Below, piece by piece: positions 45,834-55,006 of a DNA stretch of 64,000 nucleotides. The notes below the pieces were generated by a model, which searched no databases, was not told where the DNA came from, and saw only the letters and a list, made by a program, of their open reading frames with translations. Location of the stretch: NCBI RefSeq assembly GCF_026343125.1, contig NZ_JAPEMB010000001.1:2356001-2420000 (forward strand), in the 5' to 3' direction. The DNA comes from Streptomyces sp. NBC_00094. GTDB taxonomy: Bacteria; Actinomycetota; Actinomycetes; Streptomycetales; Streptomycetaceae. The translations under genes were made by a program, and so were the position numbers. Position 1 is the stretch's first letter; the number at the start of each line of letters is the position of its first letter.

Positions 45834-48337
45834 TGGGACACCACCGCCTTGCCGTCGGCGCCTGTCGCACCCCTCGTGTACTGAGGGTGGATCAGGCCGA
45901 CGCAGCTGTACGGGAGGTCGTCGACCACCTCGACCGGCACGCCGCGCTGCTCGGCGAGCAGCCGGACGTGCGCGAGGTCGGCGTCGGCTCCCCGCTTGGC
46001 GAGGATCTTCCAGGGGACGCGGCGCAGCAGGACCCGGGTCGTCTCGCCGACGCCGGGCTTGACCAGGTTGACGTCGTGGATGCCGTACTCCTCGCTGATC
46101 CGCTCGACGGCCGCCCAGCCCTCCCAGGTGGGGGTGCGGTCGGCGGCGAGAAGCTCCTTGACGTCCATCTCGACCGTCTCGGCGACCTCGTCGAAGCGAG
46201 CGGCGACGGCGTCGAGGAAGGCTCCGGAGACGTCGGCGCCGGCCAGTTCGCGGTAGAACTTGGCGCCGTGGAAGTCGTTCGGTCCGACGAGGTCGGAGCG
46301 GAGCACGGTGCGGGATATCAGGCCGGAGACCGTGGAGTTGAGGCAGGCGGAGGGGATGAGGAAGTCCTCGCGGGTGCCGTAGGTGCGGACGCAGGAGCCG
46401 GGGTCGGCGAGGACCGCGATCTCCGGGTCGAAGCCCGTGGGGCCGTCCGACGTCGCCTCGAACTCCTTGATCGCCTCGGCGAGTTCGCGGGTGATCGCGC
46501 CCTTGCCGGTCCAGCCGTCGACGAACACGACGTCGGCGGGGTCGTGGTGGGCGGCGAGCCAGCGCAGCGCGTTGGCGTCGATGCCGCGGCCGCGCACGAT
46601 GGAGACGGCGTAGTGCGGAAGGTCGAGGCCGTGGCGGGCCTGCGCCCAGCGGCGCATGAGGACGCCGACGGGGGTGCCGGCCCGGGCCAGCGAGACGAGT
46701 ACGGGGTTGCGGCCGGGGCGCTCGGCGAGCACGGTCTCGGTGACGGTGCCGACCGCGCGGGCTATTCGTTCGGCGGAGCTCTCCAGGGCCGAGTGGAAGA
46801 GCTCCTGGTAGCGGGCGCTGGGCTGGTACTCGACGGGGAGCGACTCGGCGTAGTGCGCGCCGCCGCTCTGGATGGCTTCCTCGCGTTCCTCGGTGGGCGC
46901 CTCCAGCTCGACGCCCGAGAGGTCCTGGAGAAGCCAGCCGACCTCTTCGGGGGCGTACGAGGAGAAGGAGGGGCCGCGGAGGGGCTCGGGCAGCATGGAG
47001 CTCCTTTCGGGAGCTTCGGAGACCGTGGGCGTGTACGAGGGGACATCCGGCGTGTACGAGGGGACGACCGCGAGCACGACGCGCGGGACGTGCGCGGCGA
47101 GCTGGGCGAGCAGGCCGTCCGGGGCGTGCAGTTCCGGGGTGTCGGCGGCGGAGTCGACGACGAGGGCCACGGCGTCGAAGCCCGCGCCGGCCACGTTGTA
47201 GGCGTAGCGCTCGCCGGGGCCGTCGGCCGGGTCGTCGTGGGCGGGGAAGACGAGCCGGGTGCGTATCGCGTAGCCGGGGTCGTCGACGGCGAGGACGGGC
47301 GAGCGGGTGGTGGTGGAGTAGCGGACGTCGTGCCCGGCGTCCTCCAGCGCGGCGGCGAGGCGCAGCGGCGCGTACATCAGCTCCTCGAAGCCGAGGACGA
47401 GTACGCGGGGCGGCGCGGCGGCCGTCGGCGCGCGCAGCGCCTCTCCGATCCTGTCCGCCATCGCGGACAGGGCCGCCTCCAGCCGCTCCCGGTGCTCGGG
47501 CGCGAAGCCGTGCCGCCCGCCGTCGGGCACCCCCGCGGGCCAGCCGATCTCCACCCGCACGGCGACCTCGCCCGGCGCGGGCGCGGGCGTGGGCGTTAGC
47601 GCGGGCGCGGGCCCGGCCGACCCTGTGGAGCCGTACGCCCGCTCGTGTTCCGCCACCAGTGCCTGGCCCCTCTCCAGGACCCCTTCCGGGAGGCGTACCG
47701 TCCCGGCCGCGGCGGAGAGCAGGTCGACGCGGGCGCCGATCTCCTCCGCGAAGGCGTCCAGGCGGCCGAGGTCGGCGGCGGAGCGCATGTCGACGAGGGC
47801 CACGACGACGTACCGCTCGCGCGGGTAGCGGGCGTGCAGGGCCCGGATCGTGTTGAGGACCGTGTTGCCGGTGGAGAACTCGTCGTCGACGAGGACCAGC
47901 GGCCCGCCGCCGGCGAGGAGCTTGGGGTCCTCGGGCAGCAGGAGGTGCGAGGTCGCGTGGGAGTGGGACTCCTCGAAGCCGCCCGCGCGGGCGACGCCGG
48001 CCACCGGGCGCCGCGTGGAGTGGAGGTACGGGGCGAGGCCGAGGCCGTCGGCGACGGCGTGGCCCAGGGCGGTGGCGGTCTCCGCGTAGCCGAGGACGAC
48101 GGAGCGCGCCGCCTCCTCGTCGCCGAGGAGTTCGCGGACGCGCCGGCCGAGGTCGAGGCCGGAGCCGTACACGACGGAGGGCCGCTGCGGCACGTGCTTG
48201 CCGAGCACGCTGGAGACGAGCAGGTGCGCCCGTTTGGGGTTACGACGCAGTGCGAGGCCCAACAGGGCCGGTAGCTCCTCGCCGCCGATCAGTTCGACGC
48301 CCAGTCGCTCCGCGACCCACGTTCCGGTCCACACCAC
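45830..48337 (-). CDS. PRTase-TRSP-StiP fusion protein, 835 aa
   Basis: Three parts. Residues ~1-240: orotate-PRTase-like fold with the PRPP loop VLVDDEFSTGNTVLNTI. ~260-440: TRSP domain, named for the T-R-S-P seen in YSTTTRSPVLAVDDPGYAIRTR. ~450-835: cysteine-protease-like StiP domain (SSYAPEEVGWLLQDL ... VDGWTGKGAI ... GLIHPQYTRGATG). In relatives these are often separate genes. An internal ATG at 46996 with AAAGGAG just upstream would make StiP alone. Operon CitE > this > HAD. Confidence 0.85.
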   Translation of the reverse strand: MVWTGTWVAERLGVELIGGEELPALLGLALRRNPKRAHLLVSSVLGKHVPQRPSVVYGSGLDLGRRVRELLGDEEAARSVVLGYAETATALGHAVADGLGLAPYLHSTRRPVAGVARAGGFEESHSHATSHLLLPEDPKLLAGGGPLVLVDDEFSTGNTVLNTIRALHARYPRERYVVVALVDMRSAADLGRLDAFAEEIGARVDLLSAAAGTVRLPEGVLERGQALVAEHERAYGSTGSAGPAPALTPTPAPAPGEVAVRVEIGWPAGVPDGGRHGFAPEHRERLEAALSAMADRIGEALRAPTAAAPPRVLVLGFEELMYAPLRLAAALEDAGHDVRYSTTTRSPVLAVDDPGYAIRTRLVFPAHDDPADGPGERYAYNVAGAGFDAVALVVDSAADTPELHAPDGLLAQLAAHVPRVVLAVVPSYTPDVPSYTPTVSEAPERSSMLPEPLRGPSFSSYAPEEVGWLLQDLSGVELEAPTEEREEAIQSGGAHYAESLPVEYQPSARYQELFHSALESSAERIARAVGTVTETVLAERPGRNPVLVSLARAGTPVGVLMRRWAQARHGLDLPHYAVSIVRGRGIDANALRWLAAHHDPADVVFVDGWTGKGAITRELAEAIKEFEATSDGPTGFDPEIAVLADPGSCVRTYGTREDFLIPSACLNSTVSGLISRTVLRSDLVGPNDFHGAKFYRELAGADVSGAFLDAVAARFDEVAETVEMDVKELLAADRTPTWEGWAAVERISEEYGIHDVNLVKPGVGETTRVLLRRVPWKILAKRGADADLAHVRLLAEQRGVPVEVVDDLPYSCVGLIHPQYTRGATGADGKAVVSQ
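46994..47007 (-). promoter_or_regulatory. Internal ribosome-binding site and ATG of the StiP part
   Basis: On the minus strand AAAGGAG (47007-47001) stands 4 nt before ATG (46996-46994), in frame with the fused gene and precisely at the domain border (next residues LPEPLRGPSFSSYAPEEVGW). It suggests a 388-aa StiP product in addition to the fusion. Confidence 0.55.
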
Positions 48338-48355
48338 GTCGTCGACGTCCCTTCG

Positions 48356-49519
48356 TCAGCCGGCAAGTCCGGCGGTGAGCAGATCCACGAAGCCGACGTC
48401 CTCGTTGGCGACGCCGAAGACCTCGGCGCGCAGGAGGATGCGTTCGGCCCACGCGCGATGCGGCTTCACTTCGTTCATCTTGTTCGTATACGCGGAGCGC
48501 AGCACTCCGCCGCCGCCCTGTTCGGGCCGCAGGATGTCCTGGGCGTCGCTCCACTCCTCGTGGCTGACGACGGAGAGCGCGTGCACCGGCACCACGTGGG
48601 TGGGGTGGATGCAGGTCTTGCCGAGTAGTCCGTTGGCGCGGTCGAGCTCGATCTCGCGCAGCAGCCCGTCGAGGTCGTGCTCGATGAGGGCGGTGCGCAG
48701 GTCCTCGGCGCGGCCCTCCAGGAAGGGGCTGCGGCGCAGCTGCGGCTTGAACATGCGTTCGCCCGGTCGGAAGTACTCCCAGACGGGCCCGGTGACGGTG
48801 AAGCCGGTGCCGTCGGAGCGGCCGAGGACGTTGACGACGTCGGCGATGACGTTGGCGACGATCTTGACGTCGTAGGCGGTCATGTCGGGCGAGCGGCGCA
48901 GGCCGTAGGCGGAGCAGAAGTCGGTGACACCGAGGCGCAGGGCGAGGACGCGGTCGCGGTACTTGTCGGTGATGGAGGCGATTCCGGCGAGGGTCTCGGC
49001 CCGGGTCTCCAGGTGGAGGAGCTCGGGGGACTCGAGGACGGGCATGGCGAAGAGTCGCCTGCCGCTCGTCCGCTCGGCCTGGGCGAGCGCTTCGAGGAAG
49101 GCGCGGCCGCGGGTCTCGGTGAATTTGGGCAGTACGAATCCGGACAGCAGGCGGACCGTGTCACCCAGCCGGGCGACGAGGTCGGTGATCTGGCGCGGAT
49201 CGCGGACGCGAATGAAGAGCAGGGGCACGTCGGTGCCGCCGGTGGCGAGGTCGGCGAACTGCCGGACGAGGTTCGCCTCGCCCGCCTCGACGTCGCCGTC
49301 GCTGATGGAATCCTCCAGGCAGAGCACCATGGAGACCACTCCGCGCGCGGCCTGTTTGCGCACGTCGTCGGCGAGCCGCGGCCGGGTGGCCGGGCTGTAG
49401 AGCGTGGCCCCGAGGGCCACCGCGAGCGTGCGCGCGGGCGAGTCGGCCGTGAAGGTGGCCGGCTCCCGGTGGAACAGCCCGGTCCGCGTTGCGGACGGGA
49501 TGTGCCCGAAATGACGCAT
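48356..49519 (-). CDS. HpcH/HpaI aldolase / citrate-lyase-like (CitE) enzyme of the Ter module, 387 aa
   Basis: TIM-barrel C-C bond lyase. Motifs: VSMVLCLEDSISD (metal-binding Glu-Asp), LLFIRVRDPRQI, VLPKFTETRG, AMPVLESPELL, LALRLGVTDFCSAYG and GKTCIHPTHV (family ending). GGGGGAC precedes the ATG at 49519. First gene of the Ter biosynthetic operon, 18 nt before the PRTase fusion gene. Probably forms or cleaves a C-C bond in the proposed nucleoside-like metabolite. Confidence 0.88.
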   Translation of the reverse strand: MRHFGHIPSATRTGLFHREPATFTADSPARTLAVALGATLYSPATRPRLADDVRKQAARGVVSMVLCLEDSISDGDVEAGEANLVRQFADLATGGTDVPLLFIRVRDPRQITDLVARLGDTVRLLSGFVLPKFTETRGRAFLEALAQAERTSGRRLFAMPVLESPELLHLETRAETLAGIASITDKYRDRVLALRLGVTDFCSAYGLRRSPDMTAYDVKIVANVIADVVNVLGRSDGTGFTVTGPVWEYFRPGERMFKPQLRRSPFLEGRAEDLRTALIEHDLDGLLREIELDRANGLLGKTCIHPTHVVPVHALSVVSHEEWSDAQDILRPEQGGGGVLRSAYTNKMNEVKPHRAWAERILLRAEVFGVANEDVGFVDLLTAGLAG

Positions 49520-49705
49520 GTAAGTCCCCCGTCTGCCTCTCTGGGCCCTGACGACATGTGGCCGGTAATAGTACGTAGGTGCGGGTGTCCGTAGTTCCCC
49601 CCCTGCATGAAATTCAGGTAACTCGTCAGCATCCGTCATCTCGTCCCGGTATCGGTGACGCCCCCGCGTTGTCCGCGGGTCGACCGGGAGGGCAGGATTG
49701 CGGTC

Positions 49706-50596
49706 ATGACGCACGCGATGCTGAAGGGCTCCAACGTCCCTCTCGACACCGCGGCCGTACGGGCCGTGCTCCACTGGACCCCGGGCCCCGGGGTCCCCGA
49801 CGTGGATGCCTCGGCCCTGCTGCTCGGCGCCGACGGGCGCGTGCGGTCCGACGAGGACTTCGTCTTCTACAACCAGCCGCGCCACCCCTCGGGCGCCGTG
49901 CGGCGGCTGCCGAAGAAGCGGGTGGCCGAGGGCCTCACGGACACCGTGGAGGCCGATCTGGGCAGCCTGGAGGCCTCGGTCGACCGGGTGGTCGTCGCGG
50001 CCTCCTCCGACGGCGGCACCTTCCGCTCCGTCTCCGACCTGCGGATCCTGGTGTACGACGCGACCGCCGGGCCGGACCGCGAGCCGCTGGCCCTGTTCGA
50101 CGTGACGGCGGAGACCGGCGAGGAGACGGCGGTTATCTGCGGCGAGCTGTACCGCCGCGGGGACGGGTGGAAGTTCCGCGCGGTGGGGCAGGGCTATCCG
50201 ACGGGCCTCATCGGCCTCGCCACGGACTTCGGCATCTCGGTCGACGAGGACGCCCAGGAAGCCGCCCAGGAGGCCCTGCGGGACGCCCAGGGCGCCCCGG
50301 GAGCCGCACAGGAGGCCCAGGGCGCCACGACCGGCGCCACGGCCCCTGTCTTCCCCTCCGCCGGCACCCCGGACCTCGACGCGACCGTGGTCCACGCGAC
50401 CGTACCGCCGCAGCCCACGGTGCCGCCCGTGCCGGACCGGGCCCCCGCCTACGGGTACCCGCAGGGACCGGGGGGACAGCCGGCGAACGCCCCGGCCCCC
50501 GCGTACGGCTACCCGCAGCCCGTGCACCAGCCGGATCCGCACGCGGCACCGGAGTTCCGGATGCCGCCCATGGGCCCCCAGTTCGTCAGGTCCTGA
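49706..50596 (+). CDS. TerD-family protein with long Pro-rich tail, 296 aa
   Basis: Residues ~1-185 are a TerD fold ([62 protein letters not shown]). The Ca-binding G-D-N-x-T-G-E-G-x-G-D-D-E segment of classical TerD is replaced by DTVEADLGSLEASVDR, so calcium binding is doubtful. The C-terminal ~110 residues are Ala/Gln then Pro/Tyr rich and disordered (AYGYPQ repeats). Divergent from the CitE operon. Confidence 0.85.
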   Translation: MTHAMLKGSNVPLDTAAVRAVLHWTPGPGVPDVDASALLLGADGRVRSDEDFVFYNQPRHPSGAVRRLPKKRVAEGLTDTVEADLGSLEASVDRVVVAASSDGGTFRSVSDLRILVYDATAGPDREPLALFDVTAETGEETAVICGELYRRGDGWKFRAVGQGYPTGLIGLATDFGISVDEDAQEAAQEALRDAQGAPGAAQEAQGATTGATAPVFPSAGTPDLDATVVHATVPPQPTVPPVPDRAPAYGYPQGPGGQPANAPAPAYGYPQPVHQPDPHAAPEFRMPPMGPQFVRS

Positions 50597-50613
50597 GACC
50601 CGGGGCGGCACGG

Positions 50614-51351
50614 CTACGCCTTGGTCTTGTAGCCGCGCCCCCACTGGAGTCCCCAGCCGTACAGCCGGTCCAGCTCGGCCTGGAAGCCGTAGACGAACCG
50701 CACCTCGCGGCGGACCGTCAACTCACCCTTGACGTTCGTGACGGAGAAGACCGCGCAGGAGCGGGCCTGCGGGGCACGTTCGTCGAGTTCGATCTCGATA
50801 CGGGGGCCGTTGCTCGGATAGAGCGTGATCTTGGCGTGCGTACGGTCGAAGGCCGGCGTCTGGTCGTAGATGTACGCGAAGAACAGCAGCCGCTTGATCT
50901 CGTCCTTGTGGTCCAGATTGACGAAGATCGTCTCTCCGGACGGGGCGCCGAACCGGTCGTCACCGCTCAGCTTCACGTACGGCGCCGCGTTCAGGTCCCC
51001 GAAGAAGCCGCCGAGCGGCTGCACCACGCCCTTGCTGCCGTCGGCGAGCTCGTACAGGCACCCCAGGTCCAGGTCGACGTTGACGACGCCCTGGGTGTGC
51101 GCCTGGACGACCTCGGGCTTGAAGAGCTGCGAGGGGTTGCGCAGCAGCCGGCCGCTCTGACGGGAGCGCCCTTCGAGGTCGGAGGTCCGCATCCGCCAGG
51201 AGAGGTTCACCCGGAGGTTGCCGGTGTCGGCGCCCTGTTTGGTGAGCGAGACCGACGGCCGCCTCTTCGTCAGGTCGATCGTGTTCGACGCGGCGCCGCC
51301 CATGTCGAACTGCGCCGCCCTCCCCGGAAACAGGTTGTCCCAGAAAGCCAT
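50614..51351 (-). CDS. TerD-related protein, 245 aa
   Basis: Larger relative of TerD (tellurium resistance). Begins MAFWDNLF, then KRRPSVSLTKQG and a body of beta strands with KLSGDDRFGAPSGETIFVN where TerD has its Ca loop, and LDERAPQARSCAVFSVTNVKGELTVRREVRFV. Ends GWGLQWGRGYKTKA. Probably a membrane-associated partner of TerD/TerC. Followed upstream by the DUF475 gene in the same direction. Confidence 0.8.
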   Translation of the reverse strand: MAFWDNLFPGRAAQFDMGGAASNTIDLTKRRPSVSLTKQGADTGNLRVNLSWRMRTSDLEGRSRQSGRLLRNPSQLFKPEVVQAHTQGVVNVDLDLGCLYELADGSKGVVQPLGGFFGDLNAAPYVKLSGDDRFGAPSGETIFVNLDHKDEIKRLLFFAYIYDQTPAFDRTHAKITLYPSNGPRIEIELDERAPQARSCAVFSVTNVKGELTVRREVRFVYGFQAELDRLYGWGLQWGRGYKTKA

Positions 51352-51458
51352 GCCGCCCCCACCCCCACTGCTCGCCTACTCCACACCGCGCACATGCCTG
51401 CGGGGCGGCCGGGTGCACCGACCGCCCCGCAGTGAAGCGTTCCTCGTCTACGGGGGCG

Positions 51459-52598
51459 TCACACCCCGGTGGACACCTCGGTCTTGTCTCCCGAGCCGCC
51501 CTCGGCCGCCGCGAGCCGCTTGTTGCGGCGGACGGAGGACCAGAAGGACCAGCCGATGAGGGCGACACCGATGCCGCCGGTGACGACCTCGGGGATCTGG
51601 TAGCGGATGGTGACCATGAGCAGCGCGGCCAGGGCGCCGATCGCGTAGTGGGCGCCGTGCTCCAGGTAGACGTAGTCGTCGAGGGTGCCCTGACGGACCA
51701 GGTAGACCGTCAGCGAACGGACGTACATGGCACCGACGCCGAGGCCGAGCGCCATCAGGACGATGTCGTTGGTGATGGCGAAGGCGCCGATGACACCGTC
51801 GAAGGAGAAGGAGGCGTCGAGGACCTCCAGGTAGAGGAACATGAAGAAGGCGGCCTTGCCGGCCAGCTGGACCACGGAGACCTTCTTGCCGCTGCGCTTG
51901 GCCTCTTCCTCGGCCTCGTGCTCGCGCTCCTCCTCCTCCTCGAGCTTGTTCTCGAAGAAGCTGGAGAGACCGCCGACGATGAGGTACGTGATGAGACCGA
52001 AGACGCCCGAGAGCAGGACGGTCGACGACGCGTCGATGTGCGTGTCGCCGTGCTGGTGGGCCTGGGTCGCGAAGGTCATGGCGCTGATCGCCAGGACGAT
52101 GAGGGCGATGCAGACCGACAGCATGTCGACCTTGCCGAGCTTGGCCAGCGGGCGCTCGATCCAGCCGAGCCACTTGATGTCACGGTCCTCGAAAATGAAG
52201 TCGAGGAAGATCATCAGCAGGAACATGCCGCCGAAGGACGCAATCGACGGGTGCGCGTCGGTCACGAGCTGCTCGTAGCGCTCGGGTTCGTTGAAGGCGA
52301 GATCGACAGCCTCGATGGGGCCGATCTTGGCACTGATCGCGACGATCACGACGGGGAAGACCAGTCGCATACCGAAGACGGCGATGAGCACACCGATGGT
52401 GAGGAAGATCTTCTGCCAGAAGGCATTCATCTTCTTCAGGATTCCGGCGTTGACCACCGCGTTGTCGAAGGACAGCGAGATCTCGAGGACGCAGAGGATC
52501 GCAACGATCCCGAATGCCTCCCACCCCCCGTAGAGCACTGCTGCGACCAGACCGAGCGCAGTGATCGCGAACGACCAGCCGAAGGTTTTCAGAACCAC
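51459..52598 (-). CDS. DUF475 membrane protein (TerC-like), 379 aa
   Basis: Integral membrane protein with about nine helices, of the DUF475/TerC superfamily. Two TerC-type motifs with acidic residues inside helices: LEISLSFDNAVVNAGIL near 39-55 and LEVLDASFSFDGVIGAFAIT near 240-260. A charged loop EEEEEREHEAEEEAKRSGKK separates the two halves and could bind cations. GTG start. Such proteins act with TerD proteins at the membrane in metal/stress responses. Likely in one operon with the TerD genes upstream. Confidence 0.88.
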   Translation of the reverse strand: MVLKTFGWSFAITALGLVAAVLYGGWEAFGIVAILCVLEISLSFDNAVVNAGILKKMNAFWQKIFLTIGVLIAVFGMRLVFPVVIVAISAKIGPIEAVDLAFNEPERYEQLVTDAHPSIASFGGMFLLMIFLDFIFEDRDIKWLGWIERPLAKLGKVDMLSVCIALIVLAISAMTFATQAHQHGDTHIDASSTVLLSGVFGLITYLIVGGLSSFFENKLEEEEEREHEAEEEAKRSGKKVSVVQLAGKAAFFMFLYLEVLDASFSFDGVIGAFAITNDIVLMALGLGVGAMYVRSLTVYLVRQGTLDDYVYLEHGAHYAIGALAALLMVTIRYQIPEVVTGGIGVALIGWSFWSSVRRNKRLAAAEGGSGDKTEVSTGV

Positions 52599-52627
52599 TG
52601 TCTACCCCATCGTGAAATTACATGGCT

Positions 52628-53203
52628 TTACGAAACGTTGACCCCGAAGTCTAGAGCGATGCCCCGGAGCCCGGACGCGTACCCCTGGCCCACCGCTCTG
52701 AACTTCCATTCGCCGTTGTAGCGGTAGAGCTCGCCGAAGATCATCGCGGTCTCGCTGGAGGCGTCCTCGGAGAGGTCGTAGCGAGCGAGCTCCTGGCCGT
52801 CCGCCTGGTTCACGACGCGGATGAACGCGTTGCTCACCTGGCCGAAGGTCTGGCCGCGGTTGTCCGCCTCGTGGATCGAGACCGGGAAGACGATCTTGTC
52901 GCAGTGGGCCGGGACCTGGGTGAGGTCCACGATGAGGGACTCGTCGTCCCCGTCACCCTCGCCGGTGAGGTTGTCGCCGGTGTGTTCGACGGAGCCCTCG
53001 GGGCTGCGGAGCTGGTTGTAGAAGACGAAGTACTCGTCCCCCAGCACGCGGCCGGACTGGCACAGCAGGGCGCTGGCGTCGAGATCGAAAGGGGCCCCGG
53101 TGGTGGACCGCGCGTCCCAGCCGAGACCCACGAGGACCTTGACGAGGTTGGGAGCGGCCTTGGAGAGGGAGACATTGCCTCCCTTGGCGAGTGTGACGCC
53201 CAT
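52628..53203 (-). CDS. terD: TerD family protein, 191 aa
   Basis: Calcium-binding stress protein. Family start [15 protein letters not shown], metal ligands FDLDASALL and [13 protein letters not shown], then [19 protein letters not shown] and the ending [24 protein letters not shown]. Ca-dependent self-assembly is known for the family. ATG 53203 with GGAGGAAG upstream. One of two near-identical tandem copies; 72% or so of positions look alike by eye to the next gene. Confidence 0.93.
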   Translation of the reverse strand: MGVTLAKGGNVSLSKAAPNLVKVLVGLGWDARSTTGAPFDLDASALLCQSGRVLGDEYFVFYNQLRSPEGSVEHTGDNLTGEGDGDDESLIVDLTQVPAHCDKIVFPVSIHEADNRGQTFGQVSNAFIRVVNQADGQELARYDLSEDASSETAMIFGELYRYNGEWKFRAVGQGYASGLRGIALDFGVNVS

Positions 53204-53287
53204 GTTCTTGCTTCCTCCCCGGTGGTGATGAGGCACGTCCGGCGCCGCACGTGAGGTGCGGCGCCGGACGGTTCGAACGGGTTCGGC

Positions 53288-53863
53288 TCAGACGTTGACG
53301 CCGAAGTCCTGCGCGATACCGCGCAGACCCGAGGCATACCCCTGGCCGACCGCGCGGAACTTCCACTCCGCGCCGTGGCGGTAGAGCTCGCCGAAGACCA
53401 TGGCGGTCTCGGTCGAGGCGTCCTCCGAGAGGTCGTAGCGGGCGATCTCGGCGCCGCCGGCCTGGTTCACGACGCGGATGAACGCGTTGCGCACCTGGCC
53501 GAAGGACTGCTGGCGGTTCTCGGCGTCGTAGATCGAGACCGGGAAGACGATCTTGGCCACGTCGGCCGGCACGGTGGCCAGGCTGACCTTGACCTGCTCG
53601 TCGTCGCCCTCGCCCTCGCCGGTGGTGTTGTCACCGGTGTGCTCGACCGAGCCGTCGGCGCTCTTCAGGTTGTTGAAGAAGACGAAGTCCTGGTCGTTGC
53701 GGACCTTGCCCTCTTCGCTCACCAGGATGGCGCTGGCGTCGAGGTCGAAGTCCGTACCGGTGGTGGTGCGGACGTCCCAGCCCAGACCGACGGTCACGGC
53801 GGTGAGGCCAGGGGCCTCCTTGGTCAGCGAGACGTTGCCGCCCTTGCTGAGGCTGACTCCCAC
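53288..53863 (-). CDS. terD: TerD family protein, 191 aa
   Basis: Tandem paralogue of the preceding TerD. GTG 53863 ([15 protein letters not shown]) with GGAGGGAC upstream is preferred over ATG 53875, as it gives the same length as its neighbour. Ligands FDLDASAIL and [13 protein letters not shown], then [19 protein letters not shown] and the identical C-terminal block. First gene of the TerD > TerD > DUF475 run. Confidence 0.93.
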   Translation of the reverse strand: MGVSLSKGGNVSLTKEAPGLTAVTVGLGWDVRTTTGTDFDLDASAILVSEEGKVRNDQDFVFFNNLKSADGSVEHTGDNTTGEGEGDDEQVKVSLATVPADVAKIVFPVSIYDAENRQQSFGQVRNAFIRVVNQAGGAEIARYDLSEDASTETAMVFGELYRHGAEWKFRAVGQGYASGLRGIAQDFGVNV

Positions 53864-54000
53864 GAGTCCCTCCATACGTTTTCAGGGGCAGCGCCCCAGT
53901 CGTGCGTTGGCATCGGATCAACGAGTGGATCCTAGTGACGGGTTCCCGGTCGAAACAGTCGATTCGGCACGCGAATCGACGGTGTCGGCCGGGAGGCGGC

Positions 54001-54459
54001 TCAGACGGCGTCGAGCGCCTTGACGTACTCGCCGAGGTCACGGGCGTCGGGCAGGGCGTTCACGACGGTCCAGCGGACCACGCCCTCCTTGTCGATGATG
54101 AAGGTGCCGCGCACCGCGCAGCCCTTCTCCTCGTCGAAGACGCCGTAGGCCCGGGAGGCCTCGCCGTGCTTCCAGAAGTCGGAGAGCAGCGGGAAGTCCA
54201 GGTCCTCCTGGTCGGCGAAGACGCGCAGGGTGTGGATCGAGTCGTTGGAGACGGCGAGGAGCTGGGTGTCGTCGTTGACGAACTTCGGGAGGTTGTCGCG
54301 CAGCTCGCGCAGCTCGCCGGTGCAGACGCCGGTGAAGGCGAAGGGGTAGAAGAGCAGCACCACGGTCTTCTCGCCGCGGAAGTCCGAGAGCTTCACGGTG
54401 CGGCCGTGGTTGTCCTTCAGCGCGAAGCCCGGGGCCTCGGTGCCGACCTCGATCGCCAT
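54001..54459 (-). CDS. ahpE: AhpE-type peroxiredoxin, 152 aa
   Basis: Thiol peroxidase reducing hydroperoxides. Peroxidatic Cys46 in PFAFTGVCTGELRELRD, catalytic Thr43 and Arg in VRGTF; a second Cys (114) is the only candidate resolver. The length and motif match AhpE of Mycobacterium. ATG 54459 taken. Next to a DUF3052 gene and aceE, the same order as in mycobacteria as I recall. Confidence 0.9.
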   Translation of the reverse strand: MAIEVGTEAPGFALKDNHGRTVKLSDFRGEKTVVLLFYPFAFTGVCTGELRELRDNLPKFVNDDTQLLAVSNDSIHTLRVFADQEDLDFPLLSDFWKHGEASRAYGVFDEEKGCAVRGTFIIDKEGVVRWTVVNALPDARDLGEYVKALDAV

Positions 54460-54538
54460 CGCCTGCGCATCCCTTCGCCGGAGCCCGGCCCAGATCTTGG
54501 GCCGAATCGGTGAGGCCCAGCCTACGGCCTGCACACGA

Positions 54539-54568
54539 AAGCCCCCGCCGGCGTACCGGCGGGGGCTT
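54539..54568 (-). terminator. Perfect hairpin terminator
   Basis: AAGCCCCCGCCGG (54539-54551), 4-nt loop, CCGGCGGGGGCTT (54556-54568). Lies between the DUF3052 stop and the AhpE start on the same strand, separating the two transcripts. Confidence 0.9.
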
Positions 54569-54583
54569 CTCGCAGCGTGGTGA

Positions 54584-55006
54584 TCAGCGCTTGGGGGCCA
54601 CCAGGCGGGCGCCCGCCCAGTCCTTGGCGACGCTGATGCTCTTGGTCTGGGAGAGACCAGCTGTCTGCGCGGCATCGTTGATATCGCTCGGCTCGATGTA
54701 GCCGTCACGGCCGGTCTTCGGCGTCAGCAGCCAGATCACGCCGCCGTCCTCCAGAAGACCGATGGCGTCCACCAGGGCGTCGGTGAGGTCGCCGTCCTCG
54801 TCACGGAACCAGAGGACCACGGCGTCGGCGACGTCGTCGTACTCCTCGTCCACGAGTTCGGCTCCGATGATGGACTCGATGCCTTCACGGAGATCCTGGT
54901 CGACGTCGTCGTCGTAACCGATCTCCTGGACCACCTGGCCAGGCTCGAACCCCAGCCTCGCTGCCGGGTTGGTCCGCTCCTCCGCGTGGTCCGCGGTCGC
55001 GCTCAC
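54584..55006 (-). CDS. DUF3052 family protein, 140 aa
   Basis: Actinobacterial protein of unknown function. Acidic soluble fold: LGFEPGQVVQEIGYDDDVDQDLR, VWLWF-type VVLWFRDEDGDLTDALVDAIGLLEDGGVIWLLTPK, EPSDINDAAQTAGLSQTKSISVAKDW. GTG 55006 with GGAGGCAAG upstream. Divergent from aceE; conserved proximity to aceE and ahpE suggests a role tied to central metabolism or redox. Confidence 0.88.
   Translation of the reverse strand: MSATADHAEERTNPAARLGFEPGQVVQEIGYDDDVDQDLREGIESIIGAELVDEEYDDVADAVVLWFRDEDGDLTDALVDAIGLLEDGGVIWLLTPKTGRDGYIEPSDINDAAQTAGLSQTKSISVAKDWAGARLVAPKR

Noticed and set aside
45581..47599. 672-codon plus-strand frame in the Ter cluster
   Set aside because: Shadow of the PRTase-StiP gene; no motif or ribosome-binding site.
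45830..48337. Frameshift or assembly error joining PRTase and StiP genes
   Set aside because: The frame is continuous with normal codon use on both sides and the domain order is known from Ter systems; a fusion is the simpler reading.
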